A DNA stretch of 64,000 bases from Paenibacillus ginsengihumi DSM 21568 (GTDB taxonomy: Bacteria > Bacillota > Bacilli > Paenibacillales > NBRC-103111). The DNA is taken from assembly GCF_000380965.1 (NCBI RefSeq), contig NZ_KB905569.1, positions 1 through 64,000 of the forward strand, written 5' to 3'. Under the pieces are notes generated by a model. That model was not told the origin of the DNA. It worked only from the letters and a program-made list of their open reading frames with translations, and did no database searches. The position numbers and the translations under genes are program-made. Of this stretch, positions 8,002 to 16,559 are shown one piece after another (the stretch's first letter is position 1; each line of letters opens with the position of its first letter).

Positions 8002-9168
8002 ATGAAATTCATCCATACTGCCGACTGGCATCTGGGCAAGCTGGTGCAGGGCGTCCATATGACCGCCGACCAGCGCTATGTGCTGCAGCAGCTTATCGAC
8101 ACCGTCGCAGCGGAGCGGCCGGACGCCGTCGTGATCGCCGGCGATTTGTACGACCGCGCCGTCCCGCCGACGGATGCGGTCGATCTGCTGGACGAGCTGC
8201 TGAGCAAGCTCGTCGTCGATCTGAAGACGCCCGTGCTGGCGATCTCGGGCAATCACGACAGCCCGGACCGGCTCGACTTCGCCACGCGGATCATGGAGGG
8301 GCGCGGCCTGCATCTGGCCGGAAGGCTTAATCCCGAGCCGAAGCCGGTCGTCCTGAGGGACGAGCATGGCGAGGTGCATTTTCATCTCGTGCCGTACGCC
8401 GATCCGGCGCAGGTGCGGCACGCGCTCGGGGACGAGGAGATTCGCACGCACGACGACGCGATGCGGGCGCTGACGGGGCGGATCGTGCAGACGATGAATC
8501 CGGCCGCGCGGCACGTGTTCGTCGGCCACGCCTTCGTGACGCCGGCCGGGGAGCCGCAGGACAATACGAGCGAATCGGAGCGGCCGCTGGCCGTCGGCGG
8601 GGCGGAGCACGTCCGCGCGGAATATTTTCGCCCGTTTCATTATACGGCGCTCGGCCATCTGCATCAGGCGCATTACGTGCTGGATGAGCGGATTCGCTAT
8701 GCCGGCTCGCCGCTGAAATATTCGATCTCCGAGGAGCGGCACGACAAAGGCTTCTACATCGTCGAATTGGATGCGGCCGGCGCGGCGACGGTGGAGAAGC
8801 GGCCGCTGAAGCCGCTGCGCGACATGCGCCGTGTCGAAGCTGCGATCGATGAGCTGACAAGCCATGCTCCTTCCGACGATTACGTGTTTGTCACGCTGCT
8901 CGACGATAATCCCGTCCTGTTCCCGATGGAGAAGGTCAGGACGGTCTATCCGAATGCGCTCCATGTCGAGCGCCGGATCGCCCCGCTCGGCGGCGCATTG
9001 TCCGCCGGAGAAAGCGGCCTAAGTCGCCGGGAAACCGATCCGGTCGAGCTGTTCGCCGCCTTTTACAAGGAAGTCAAAGGAACGGAGCTCGCTGCGGACA
9101 AGCTGAAGCTGTTCGCCGAAGTGTACGGCGAGGTGCTGCGCGAAGAGGGGGAGGCTGAACAAGGATGA
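8002..9168 (+). CDS. sbcD: Exonuclease SbcCD subunit D (Mre11-like nuclease)
   Basis: 388 residues. All metallophosphoesterase motifs are present near the N-terminus: DWHLGK, GDLYD, GNHDS, then GHAF and GHLHQAH. A C-terminal capping domain follows. With SbcC it forms an ATP-dependent nuclease that opens hairpins and processes DNA ends in the cytoplasm. ATG 8002 follows GGAGGA. The gene overlaps sbcC by four bases (ATGA), the usual coupling for this pair. Confidence 0.95.
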   Translation: MKFIHTADWHLGKLVQGVHMTADQRYVLQQLIDTVAAERPDAVVIAGDLYDRAVPPTDAVDLLDELLSKLVVDLKTPVLAISGNHDSPDRLDFATRIMEGRGLHLAGRLNPEPKPVVLRDEHGEVHFHLVPYADPAQVRHALGDEEIRTHDDAMRALTGRIVQTMNPAARHVFVGHAFVTPAGEPQDNTSESERPLAVGGAEHVRAEYFRPFHYTALGHLHQAHYVLDERIRYAGSPLKYSISEERHDKGFYIVELDAAGAATVEKRPLKPLRDMRRVEAAIDELTSHAPSDDYVFVTLLDDNPVLFPMEKVRTVYPNALHVERRIAPLGGALSAGESGLSRRETDPVELFAAFYKEVKGTELAADKLKLFAEVYGEVLREEGEAEQG

Positions 9169-12100
9169 GACCGCTCAGACTGACGATGACCGCATTCGGC
9201 CCGTACCGGGACCGCGAGACCATCGATTTCCGGCAATTGGAGCATCATCGGCTGTTCGTCATCTCGGGCAATACCGGCGCGGGGAAGACGTCGATTTTCG
9301 ACGCCATCTGCTTTGCGTTATACGGAACGGCCAGCGGCGAGGACCGCTATGACGCCCGCATGCTGCGGAGCCATTTTGCCCATGAGGATACCCATACGTC
9401 CGTCGAGCTGGAATTTGCCGTCGGGCAGCGTACATACCGCGTCTTTCGCCAATTGGGGCACAGAAAAGGCGGCAACAAGACGGAAACCGGGGCGCGCACG
9501 GAGCTGTACGAGACGACCGGCGGAAACGAAGTGCCGTGCACAGACCGCTTCACCGTATCGGATGTCAACCGCAAGCTGGAAAATATTCTCGGCCTGACCA
9601 AGGACCAGTTCGGGCAGATTGTGATGCTGCCGCAAGGGGAATTCCGCAAGCTGCTGACGTCCGACACCGAGAATAAGGAAGAGATTCTCAGGCGCATCTT
9701 CCGCACGACGCTGTACCGGAAGTTGGAGGACCGCCTGCAGCAGCAGAGCCGCGGGCTGAAGGAGGCGCTGAAGGGCGCGCAGACGGAGCTGGATATCTAC
9801 GTCAAGCAGGCCGCCGCCGCGCTGCCGGAACGCGAGGACAGCGCCTTGTTCCGCACCTTGGCGCAGGAATACCGCGGCGCGCCGCAGGTTGCCGACGGGC
9901 TGGCGCAGGAGGCCGCCCATTACCGCCGCGAAGCGGAGGAAGCCGCGCAGCGCAAGGCGGAGGCGGACCGCCGCCAGGAGCGCAAGGAGGCGGAGCTGCG
10001 CGCCGCTCTGGCGCTGAACGAGCGGTTCCGCGAGCTCGAGGCGAAGCGAGCGCAGCGCGAGAGCCTGCGCCAGCGCCAGGACGGCATCGCCGCGCAGGAG
10101 CGCCGGCTGGCGCTGGCCGTGCGGGCGGCGCAGCTCGTGCCCTACGAGGAGCAGCGGCAGCGCGCCGCAAGCGACGCCGAGCGCCGGCGGCAGGCGCACG
10201 AGGCGAAGCTGCGCGAGCTGGAGGCCGCCCGCGCGGAGGCGGAGCAGGCGGCGGCGCAGCGCCAGGCCGAGGCGGCGCGCGAGGACGAGCGCCGCGATGC
10301 GCTGCGCGAGCTGCAGCGGCTCGGCGAGCTCGCCCCGGCGGTGCGGGCGCTGGACGAGCGCCAGCGCGAGACGCAGCGGCTGGCCGCCGAGGAGCGCGCG
10401 CTTGCCGCGGCGGCCCGCGACGCCGAGGCGCGGCTGGAGGCGCTGCGCCAGGCGAAGCAGAGCGGCGCGGAGCGGCTGCGGGCGCTGGAGCAGGAGGCGG
10501 CGGCGCTCCCCGAGCGGCGGGAGGCGCTGCAGCGCATGCGCGAGCAGGCGAAGCTGCTGAAGGCGATGCTGGAGGACGAGCGCCGCCTGCAGGAATATGC
10601 CGGGCTTAAGGCCCGCTGGGAGCGCGAGCTGCAGACGCTGCGGGCCGAATACGAGCGGCTCGAGACGGTCTGGATCGAAGGCCAGGCGAGCCTGCTGGCG
10701 GCGCATCTGCACGACGGCAAGCCATGCCCCGTCTGCGGCAGCGAGCAGCATCCGGCGAAGGCTGTGCCTGCGGCAGAGCTGCCGAGCCGCGAGCTGCTGC
10801 TAAAGCGGAAGGAGGAGCTGCTGCATGTCGAGCGGGAGTTCGTCGCGACCCGCTCGCAGCTTGCCGCGACCCGCAGCGGCCTTGACGAGCGGCGCGCCGG
10901 GCTGGCGGAGTACGGGCCGGTGCCGGACGACCTGCAGGCGCGGTACGACGAGCTTGTCCGCGAGGGCAGCCTGCTGAAGCAGGAGGTCGAGCGGCTGGAG
11001 CGCGCGGCGGCCCAGCTTCCCGGGCTGAAGCGGGAGGAGCAGGAGCGGGACGAGCAGCTGGAACGGACGGCCCGGGAGAAGGAGCAGGCCGCCGCCCGGC
11101 ACCGCGACGTCCTGGTGCAGCTGTCGGCGAAGCAGGCGCTGCTGGAGCAGGAGCTGGAGCGCATCCCCGCCGAGCTGCGCAGCCCGGACCGGCTGGCCGA
11201 GCGGCTGAACCGGCTGCAGGCGCATGCCGACCGGCTCGAGCAAGCCTGGAAGGCCGCGCAGGAGCGGCTGCAGGCGGCGCAGACGCGGCTGGCCGCCGAG
11301 CAGGCGCATGCCGGCCAGCTCGCCCGCCAGCGGGAGGAGGCGGAGGCGCTGAAGCGGCAGGCGGAGGAGCGGTTCGCCCTGGAGCTTGGCCAAGCCGGCT
11401 TTGCCGACGCCGCCGACTACGCGCGGGCGAAGCTGAGCGCGGAGCAGCGCGAGGCGCTGCAGGCCGAGCTGGACACGTTCCGCACCGCCTGGGCCGCGCT
11501 GGAGCGTCATATCGCCGAGCTGGAGCGCGAGCTGGCCGGGCAGACGCCCGCGGACGCGGCCAGGCTTGGCGAGGAGCTCGCCGCCGTCAAGCGCGAGTGC
11601 GAGCTCGCCGCGGCGGCGCATCAGCAGTCGCTGCGGCTGGCGCAGGAGGCCGAGCGGCTCGGGCGGCTGCTGACGGCGGCGCACGAGCGGACCAGGGAGC
11701 TGGAGGCGGAGCTTACGCGATTGCTCGACGTATACCAGATCATGAAGGGCGACAACCCGCTGAAAATGTCGTTTGAGCGCTATATTCTGATCGAGTTTCT
11801 GGAGCAAATTTTGCAGGCGGCGAACGTGCGGCTGCGCGCGTTGTCGGGCGGACAGTTCGTGCTGCAGCGCAGCGACCGGCTGGAGAAGCACAACCGTCAA
11901 AGCGGGCTGGGGCTTGACGTCTACGACGCCTACACGGGTCAAACCCGCGACGTCAAGACGCTGTCCGGCGGGGAGAAATTCAACGCCTCGCTGTGCCTGG
12001 CGCTCGGGATGACCGATGTGATCCAGGCGCACCAGGGCGGGGTGTCCATCGAGATGATGTTCATCGACGAAGGCTTCGGCTCCCTGGACGAGGACGCGCT

Positions 12101-12257
12101 CGGCAAAGCGATCGAGACGCTCGTCGACCTGCAGCGCTCAGGCCGGATGATCGGCGTCATCTCTCACGTGCAGGAGCTGAAGGCGGCGTTCCCCGCCGTG
12201 CTGGAGGTGCGCAAAACGAAGGAAGGGTACAGCCGCACGGCGATCGCCGTCAAATAA
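9165..12257 (+). CDS. sbcC: Exonuclease SbcCD subunit C (Rad50-like SMC ATPase)
   Basis: 1030 residues. Walker A is GNTGAGKTS at about residues 33-41. The Q-loop region, QIVMLPQGEFRKLL, follows at about 149. Two very long Glu/Arg/Ala-rich coiled coils (about 190-490 and 540-840) flank the zinc hook CPVC at about residue 520, where two molecules join through Zn. The C-terminal lobe has signature KTLSGGEKF and Walker B MMFIDEGFGSLDE. The coiled-coil stretch is extremely GC-rich, which produces long spurious frames on the other strand. Length and order match SbcC of Bacillales. Confidence 0.95.
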   Translation: MRPLRLTMTAFGPYRDRETIDFRQLEHHRLFVISGNTGAGKTSIFDAICFALYGTASGEDRYDARMLRSHFAHEDTHTSVELEFAVGQRTYRVFRQLGHRKGGNKTETGARTELYETTGGNEVPCTDRFTVSDVNRKLENILGLTKDQFGQIVMLPQGEFRKLLTSDTENKEEILRRIFRTTLYRKLEDRLQQQSRGLKEALKGAQTELDIYVKQAAAALPEREDSALFRTLAQEYRGAPQVADGLAQEAAHYRREAEEAAQRKAEADRRQERKEAELRAALALNERFRELEAKRAQRESLRQRQDGIAAQERRLALAVRAAQLVPYEEQRQRAASDAERRRQAHEAKLRELEAARAEAEQAAAQRQAEAAREDERRDALRELQRLGELAPAVRALDERQRETQRLAAEERALAAAARDAEARLEALRQAKQSGAERLRALEQEAAALPERREALQRMREQAKLLKAMLEDERRLQEYAGLKARWERELQTLRAEYERLETVWIEGQASLLAAHLHDGKPCPVCGSEQHPAKAVPAAELPSRELLLKRKEELLHVEREFVATRSQLAATRSGLDERRAGLAEYGPVPDDLQARYDELVREGSLLKQEVERLERAAAQLPGLKREEQERDEQLERTAREKEQAAARHRDVLVQLSAKQALLEQELERIPAELRSPDRLAERLNRLQAHADRLEQAWKAAQERLQAAQTRLAAEQAHAGQLARQREEAEALKRQAEERFALELGQAGFADAADYARAKLSAEQREALQAELDTFRTAWAALERHIAELERELAGQTPADAARLGEELAAVKRECELAAAAHQQSLRLAQEAERLGRLLTAAHERTRELEAELTRLLDVYQIMKGDNPLKMSFERYILIEFLEQILQAANVRLRALSGGQFVLQRSDRLEKHNRQSGLGLDVYDAYTGQTRDVKTLSGGEKFNASLCLALGMTDVIQAHQGGVSIEMMFIDEGFGSLDEDALGKAIETLVDLQRSGRMIGVISHVQELKAAFPAVLEVRKTKEGYSRTAIAVK

Positions 12258-12308
12258 CGCCTGACGCCGCGGGCCGTCCAGGGCGGAAGCGGGACGAGCA
12301 AAAAGAAA

Positions 12309-12342
12309 GGGACGAGGAGTTTTATTCCTCGTCCCATTTTTT
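12309..12342. terminator. Bidirectional terminator between sbcDC and a small membrane gene
   Basis: A 10-bp stem (GGGACGAGGA / TCCTCGTCCC) with a seven-base loop, followed by ATTTTTT on the plus strand and by CTTTCTTTTT on the minus strand. The stop codon of the small minus-strand gene lies in the loop. Confidence 0.85.
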
Positions 12343-12426
12343 GGAATAGGCTTTTTTCGTTACCCAAAAGGTGAGAACAGTTACGATAATAATCGAAATA
12401 ACAGAAAAAACGATGGCAGCGGTCAT
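12322..12426 (-). CDS. Small single-span membrane protein (34 aa)
   Basis: Encodes MTAAIVFSVISIIIVTV followed by LTFWVTKKAYSKKWDEE: one hydrophobic helix of about 20 residues, then a basic/acidic cytoplasmic tail. ATG 12426 has GAAAGGA 10 bases upstream. The stop codon sits in the loop of the shared terminator, the tight packing expected of a real short gene. The helix-KKAYSKKW layout recalls the small YtzI-like membrane peptides of Bacillales, but that link is only an impression. Function unknown. Confidence 0.6.
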   Translation of the reverse strand: MTAAIVFSVISIIIVTVLTFWVTKKAYSKKWDEE

Positions 12427-12584
12427 CGCGACTCGGTCCTTTCTTAACGGAATACAAATCGATTGTATCATGGAAGCGAGGTTAAGGGTAACAATGACAC
12501 ATAAAGTTCATATCCCGATCGGGACCGCGTCAATGAATGAAATGAATTAGCGAGAAACGATGGGAACCGGAGGAAAGCTCCGGT

Positions 12585-12791
12585 TTATTTGTACGCTTTT
12601 CCTTTGGTCAAAATACAGGGCACGCCCTTGCCGACCGCTCCCGGCAGCGACATTTTCTCCAAGTACCTGATGCCCCGCTCGCACTGCCGGCAGCGGGCGC
12701 AAACGTCCGACAGCACGACCTTCATATTGAACTGGTTTTTATCGATTTGCGACGGCGGCGTGTTTTTGCCTCTCGCTTTGTTTTTGCTCAT
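12585..12791 (-). CDS. Conserved small protein with a cysteine cluster
   Basis: 68 residues from ATG 12791, chosen because GGGAG lies 9 bases upstream; the frame stays open further upstream but without a site. A basic N-terminus (MSKNKARGKNTPP) leads into a compact domain with CARCRQCERG and a further Cys in GVPCIL. The CxxCxxC spacing suggests a metal or redox site. It does not match a family I can name. It may be a widespread unnamed Paenibacillus protein. Confidence 0.65.
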   Translation of the reverse strand: MSKNKARGKNTPPSQIDKNQFNMKVVLSDVCARCRQCERGIRYLEKMSLPGAVGKGVPCILTKGKAYK

Positions 12792-12961
12792 CCTGCTCAT
12801 CTCCCGGGAAATCGTTGATGCATAGTATGACGGTTCCTCGCTTTTTGACAATCTTGCATTACGAACGGATGCGGTTTTGCCGATAATAATGTTATAGACC
12901 GGCGCCGGTATGGACCGGCCGCCGCGATCGCGAGGCGTAATATGGGAAGGAGACATGACAG

Positions 12962-13264
12962 ATGAAATATGTAATCAGCCAATGGGTAACGATCGTGGAC
13001 ATGAATGACGAGATCATGGCCAAGACGCTGTTTCAGCATGGGGAGTACGAATCGCTGCCGCTGACGGTAGGCTGCACGGTCGTTACGTGGCAGCTCGGGC
13101 TTCGCGAGTTCGAGGTCGTCTACGATCAGCGCGAAGGCAAGCAGACCCGGTTCAAGGTGACCGATATCGAGCTCGATCTGCTGTCGCAGCCGGCGGCGGC
13201 CCGCATTTATTTGGAGCCCGTGAAGCTGATTCTGGGCCACCATGACATCGGACAAGCGGGCTGA
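12962..13264 (+). CDS. Hypothetical protein (100 aa)
   Basis: A soluble 100-residue protein, MKYVISQWVTIVDMNDE and onward, with no signal peptide, membrane segment or motif I recognise. The start is supported by GGAAGGAG 9 bases upstream. The nearby ATG at 12955 is out of frame. It is divergent from the cysteine-cluster gene and followed by the DUF423 gene, with a probable promoter between. Composition is like the neighbours, so I take it as a genuine resident gene of unknown function. Confidence 0.65.
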   Translation: MKYVISQWVTIVDMNDEIMAKTLFQHGEYESLPLTVGCTVVTWQLGLREFEVVYDQREGKQTRFKVTDIELDLLSQPAAARIYLEPVKLILGHHDIGQAG

Positions 13265-13363
13265 GCTAACGGCCGCCGTCCCGCTTCGCTCATGGCTCTT
13301 CGCCGGCAGGCTCGCTGTCGCCGTCCCGGACGACGATCAGCGGCTTTGCCACCCCTTTGTCCA

Positions 13364-13392
13364 TTGTGCCGGTGCCGTCATTCAGGTATGAT
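13364..13392 (+). promoter_or_regulatory. Probable sigma-A promoter of the DUF423 gene
   Basis: TTGTGC at 13364-13369 and TATGAT at 13387-13392 with a 17-base spacer. The ribosome binding site follows at 13412. Confidence 0.5.
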
Positions 13393-13424
13393 GATAAGAA
13401 AGAGCGAAAACGGGAGTGGCGGAT

Positions 13425-13814
13425 ATGAACAGAACGTTTATTGCGATCGGCAGCCTGTGCGCCCTGTTGTCCGTAGCGATCGGCGCATTCGGGGCGCACG
13501 GCCTGAAGGGCGTGCTGGAGCCCGATATGATGGCCAACTACCAGACGGGCGTGCAGTATCAGATGATGCATTCTCTCGGGCTTATCGCCGTCGGGCTGGC
13601 CTCCGGCCTGCTGCCTGCTTCCGGCCATCTGCGCCGGGCCGGGTGGTCGATGCTGGCGGGGATCGTGCTCTTCTCGGGGAGCTTGTACGTCCTCAGTCTG
13701 ACGGGAGTCCGCGCGCTGGGCGCGATTACGCCTTTCGGCGGGGTGGCCTTCCTGTTCGGCTGGCTTTCGCTGGCGCTGGCTGCCTGGACATCGTCCGGCA
13801 AAGGTTCCCGCTAA
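13425..13814 (+). CDS. DUF423 membrane protein (YwdK/YgdD type)
   Basis: 129 residues with four predicted membrane helices. The family hallmark GAFGAHGLK is near the N-terminus. [15 protein letters not shown] and [13 protein letters not shown] follow, then a C-terminal helix [16 protein letters not shown] 13425 has GGGAG 8 bases upstream, better than the in-frame GTG at 13416, which overlaps that site. The protein sits in the cytoplasmic membrane. Its function is not established in any species I know of. Confidence 0.85.
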   Translation: MNRTFIAIGSLCALLSVAIGAFGAHGLKGVLEPDMMANYQTGVQYQMMHSLGLIAVGLASGLLPASGHLRRAGWSMLAGIVLFSGSLYVLSLTGVRALGAITPFGGVAFLFGWLSLALAAWTSSGKGSR

Positions 13815-13881
13815 GCCGCATTCGATTGCAGCTATGCGAACAATGACGATTTAATTATTTTCCACAATGGCCTGATCAACG

Positions 13882-13928
13882 AAAAACTGCCTGAATGCGG
13901 AACGATTGTTCCCGTCCGGGCAGTTTTT
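13882..13928. terminator. Bidirectional terminator between convergent genes
   Basis: AAAAACTGCC pairs with GGCAGTTTTT, and an inner stem CGGAAC / GTTCCCG closes on GATT. Runs of T follow on both strands. It lies between the DUF423 gene and the minus-strand hypothetical gene. Confidence 0.8.
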
Positions 13929-13944
13929 TTGCGGTATGCTTCCG

Positions 13945-14460
13945 CTATCCCCGAATCTCGACATCGTCGATTTCGGCAATGTGCAGCAGGTAGACGCTTT
14001 TCTCATCGACATGATAGACGGAGACGTTGCCGGAAGCCGGGTCTGCGTGCAGGACGCGGCACGGAATGCTGATTCTTCCGCCCTTCTCCTTGACGACGGT
14101 AATGCGCAGCAGCGTATTGCTGCGCTGGAATGAGCGGAATTCCTCCCAGATGGGGTCTTCTGTGAGAGCGGGAGCCTGCGGCTCCGCGGCTAGCGGCTTT
14201 TCAGGAGTCGGCTCCTCAGGCTTAACGGGCGAGGCAGCCGGCTTGGGCGCCGCGATCGATACAGGCTTGTGCACAGAGTCCTTCAGGGCGTTCTCCACGC
14301 GTTTACCTAATTCTATCCCCCCATTGATTCGATAATCGAAAACAGTTTCCGTATTCAGCAGATGAAGAAGCTTTTCCAATGCACGTCCGTTGGTGGCGTC
14401 CTCGATCATGATGTCTACATTGAATACATACTGTTTGTTGCCGTCGCCTTCCACGCGCAA
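13945..14460 (-). CDS. Hypothetical protein with a proline-rich linker
   Basis: 171 residues from TTG 14460. GTG 14454 is also possible: AGGAGG lies 4 bases before the TTG and 10 before the GTG. An N-terminal alpha/beta domain (YVFNVDIMIEDATNGRALEK) is joined through a Pro/Ala/Glu-rich linker at about residues 72-100 to a C-terminal beta-rich domain ending VYLLHIAEIDDVEIRG. No signal peptide or membrane segment. The two-domain layout is clear, the function is not. Confidence 0.7.
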   Translation of the reverse strand: MRVEGDGNKQYVFNVDIMIEDATNGRALEKLLHLLNTETVFDYRINGGIELGKRVENALKDSVHKPVSIAAPKPAASPVKPEEPTPEKPLAAEPQAPALTEDPIWEEFRSFQRSNTLLRITVVKEKGGRISIPCRVLHADPASGNVSVYHVDEKSVYLLHIAEIDDVEIRG

Positions 14461-14641
14461 AAGTCCTCCTGTTTTTTTTCACTACTATACCACGATTCGT
14501 CCTGGGAAAAAAGTCATAATTGAATAGGAGATTTGTTGTCGGATGAATCGGACAAATGGCCTACTTTCCCGCGCCCGGATCACGGGAAAGCGCCGGAAAA
14601 CATATAGTGAATCATACACGATGACAAGGGGAGATTGCCGG

Positions 14642-14944
14642 ATGATGCGCATGGAACCGATCGAGCTGACCAGGGGCACCGCGCTCGCGATCGAGGTCAA
14701 GCTGCCCAAGACGACGCTGCTTGTCGTAACGACAGACAAAGGCTACATCATGTGCGGGGCGCTCGATGTCGCGCTGTTGAACGAACGGCTGAGCGAGCGT
14801 CGCATTATCGCCGGGCGGGCGACGGGGGTGAGGACGATACAAGAATTGCTCGATGCCCCGCTGGAGTCGGTGACTCATGAGGCGGAGAAGCTGGGCATTA
14901 CGGCAGGGATGCAGGGACGGGCGGCGGTTGAGAACATGTTCTGA
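14642..14944 (+). CDS. DUF1805 family protein (YunC-like)
   Basis: 100 residues. KLPKTTLLVVTTDKGYIMCGALD, ALLNERLSERRIIAGRA and LLDAPLESVTHEAEKLGI match the YunC/DUF1805 family of Bacillales along their length. ATG 14642 follows AGGGGAGA by about 7 bases; a second ATG is adjacent. The protein is cytoplasmic and of unknown function. It appears to be transcribed alone. Confidence 0.85.
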   Translation: MMRMEPIELTRGTALAIEVKLPKTTLLVVTTDKGYIMCGALDVALLNERLSERRIIAGRATGVRTIQELLDAPLESVTHEAEKLGITAGMQGRAAVENMF

Positions 14945-15032
14945 CGACAAGGCTGCGAATGCGGCAGCCTTGCCGCGTCGCCTATGCGGCGTTGGGAACG
15001 GTGTGTGGTTCGGGGCATGTCTGCGGGCCGTT

Positions 15033-15061
15033 TTGGCGCTTTCGCCAATCCAAGGTATAAT
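15033..15061 (+). promoter_or_regulatory. Promoter of the GntR gene with a palindromic -35 region
   Basis: TTGGCG at 15033-15038 and a perfect TATAAT at 15056-15061, spacing 17. The -35 hexamer is the left arm of the palindrome TTGGCG-CTTT-CGCCAA (15033-15048). A regulator bound there would block the promoter, so this is a candidate autoregulatory operator. Confidence 0.65.
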
Positions 15062-15086
15062 GATGGTATTCCGGGAGGGAAGCGCC

Positions 15087-15800
15087 ATGCAGATCAAAAA
15101 AATAACAACTCGCAAAATATATGAAGCCATCGCCGAGCAAATCAAGGACATGATCGTCGGCGGGGACCTTAAGCCGGGAGACAAGCTTCCCTCGACGAAG
15201 GAGCTGTCCGAGCGGTTTCAGGTCGGCCGCTCGACGGTGCGCGAAGCGCTGAGCGCGCTCAAGGCGATGGGGCTGGTGGAAATCCGTCAGGGGGAAGGCA
15301 GCTACGTGCGGAGCATCGAATACAAGGACGTCGAGCTGCCGCAATATGACGCCGTACTGATGAGCCGGGAGACGGTGCTCGAGCTGATCGAGGCGCGCAA
15401 GGCGCTGGAAATATCCAATGCGGCGCTTGCCGCGGAGAAGCGGAGCGACGAGGATTTGGCCAAATTCGAGGCCGTCCTGCAGCGGATGCGGGAGCATATC
15501 GGCGACGAGGAGGAGGGAGAGCGGTCCGACATGGCCTTTCATCTCGTTCTCGCCGAGGCGACGCACAATTCCATCATGGTGCGCCTGATCGAATCGATTT
15601 CGGCGCAAATGCAGACGGCAATCCGGCAGACGCGCCGCCTGCAGATGTATGCGAGCCGCGAAGTCTCCAGCCAGCTGCTTGCGGAGCACCGGGCGATCTA
15701 CGAAGCGGTGAAGGCGGGCGACCCCGCGGCGGCGCAGGAGTGCATGCGCGAGCATCTGCTCCATGTCGAGCAGGTGCTGCTCCGCTATTTGCGCCCGTAA
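15087..15800 (+). CDS. GntR-family regulator, FadR subfamily (possible LutR)
   Basis: 237 residues from ATG 15087 with GGGAGGGA 6 bases upstream. The winged helix-turn-helix at residues 6-70 includes GDKLPSTKELSERFQVGRS and TVREAL. A helical FCD effector domain fills the C-terminal two thirds, with His/Asp-rich helices typical of metal-dependent ligand binding. In B. subtilis a regulator of this class, LutR, represses lutABC. Here lutABC lies 1.2 kb downstream on the same strand, separated by two minus-strand genes. The link is plausible but not shown. Confidence 0.85.
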   Translation: MQIKKITTRKIYEAIAEQIKDMIVGGDLKPGDKLPSTKELSERFQVGRSTVREALSALKAMGLVEIRQGEGSYVRSIEYKDVELPQYDAVLMSRETVLELIEARKALEISNAALAAEKRSDEDLAKFEAVLQRMREHIGDEEEGERSDMAFHLVLAEATHNSIMVRLIESISAQMQTAIRQTRRLQMYASREVSSQLLAEHRAIYEAVKAGDPAAAQECMREHLLHVEQVLLRYLRP

Positions 15801-15858
15801 CGGCGTTAGTCGGCTTCTGAAGGCCTGCGGCGGCGAAGCGGATTCGGCACGCCTGCCG

Positions 15859-16386
15859 CTATCGGCTTAGCTCGGTCGCATCAAGGACGATGTTGGTGTG
15901 CTCCAGCACCTTCAAGCGGTAGGTGCGTCCTTTCTCCACATTGATATGATGTCCCGAGAGCTCGTATTCCTTGCCGTCGCCGGTCTTGATTCTGTCGCCG
16001 CCCCGCTTCGGATTCCACTTGCTGACGATCTCCGCCTCCTTGAAGACGGGGCCGCGGGCGATATCCGCCAGAACGCCACCGATCATAATCAGCGCATACA
16101 GAGCCAAAAAGCCGATGAAGACGAGCGGAAAAAAACGAAACCAGCCCATTCGGTTATTCGCGGTTCGGCGAATGTAATTCGCCATGTAAAAATAAAAATA
16201 ACTTAAAAAGATCAGCACGCCGCAATAACCGCCGAGAAAGATCAAGAAATGGCTGCGCACGTCCCCGGTATATTCGGCCAATACGGCGAGCGTGCCGATC
16301 AGCCAGATTAGCGCGATGCCGAGACGCGCGATATTTCTTTTTCTCCGGTACCAGACCCGCCTCTCCGATGGCGCAAGCTTGTGCAT
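15859..16386 (-). CDS. Hypothetical membrane protein with extracytoplasmic C-terminal domain
   Basis: 175 residues from ATG 16386; a second ATG three codons upstream is less well placed relative to GGAAAGG. A basic N-terminus (RRVWYRRKRNIARL) precedes three hydrophobic helices at about residues 20-40, 52-72 and 92-115. The remaining 60 residues form a soluble beta-rich domain (GDRIKTGDGKEYELSG, then TYRLKVLEHTNIVLDA). I do not recognise the family. Confidence 0.7.
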   Translation of the reverse strand: MHKLAPSERRVWYRRKRNIARLGIALIWLIGTLAVLAEYTGDVRSHFLIFLGGYCGVLIFLSYFYFYMANYIRRTANNRMGWFRFFPLVFIGFLALYALIMIGGVLADIARGPVFKEAEIVSKWNPKRGGDRIKTGDGKEYELSGHHINVEKGRTYRLKVLEHTNIVLDATELSR

Positions 16387-16499
16387 GATCCCCATCCTTT
16401 CCGTTCCCGAATCCAATCTGTTTTTTCGGACGAACTCAAGCGCTGCTGCTTGCATCCCATAGGTAAAACGTGCGGGAGGAGCAAAAGTTTCCGCAAATG

Positions 16500-16529
16500 A
16501 AAAAGGAAGGAGACGGCTGCCCCTTCCTT
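16500..16529 (-). terminator. Terminator after the broken small membrane gene
   Basis: AAGGAAGG and CCTTCCTT form an 8-bp stem. On the minus strand the stem is followed by TTTTT. It lies 31 bases after the stop codon of the minus-strand gene remnant ending at 16560. Confidence 0.6.
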
Positions 16530-16559
16530 GACATTGCAAGAGCCAAAGGCTGTTTCAGA

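Noticed and set aside
6210-8330. 706-codon plus-strand frame across the oxidoreductase and sbcD start
   Set aside because: Runs through repeats, opposite a clear Gfo/Idh/MocA gene and out of frame with sbcD; no domain.
9318-12032. Long minus-strand reading frames opposite sbcC (up to 477 codons)
   Set aside because: Produced by the very GC-rich coiled-coil coding sequence. Products are Arg/Leu/Gln- or Ser/Arg-rich with no domain, and no ribosome binding sites are seen.
13283-13376. Short minus-strand gene MDKGVAKPLIVVRDGD
   Set aside because: 24 codons with no ribosome binding site, lying in the promoter region of the DUF423 gene.
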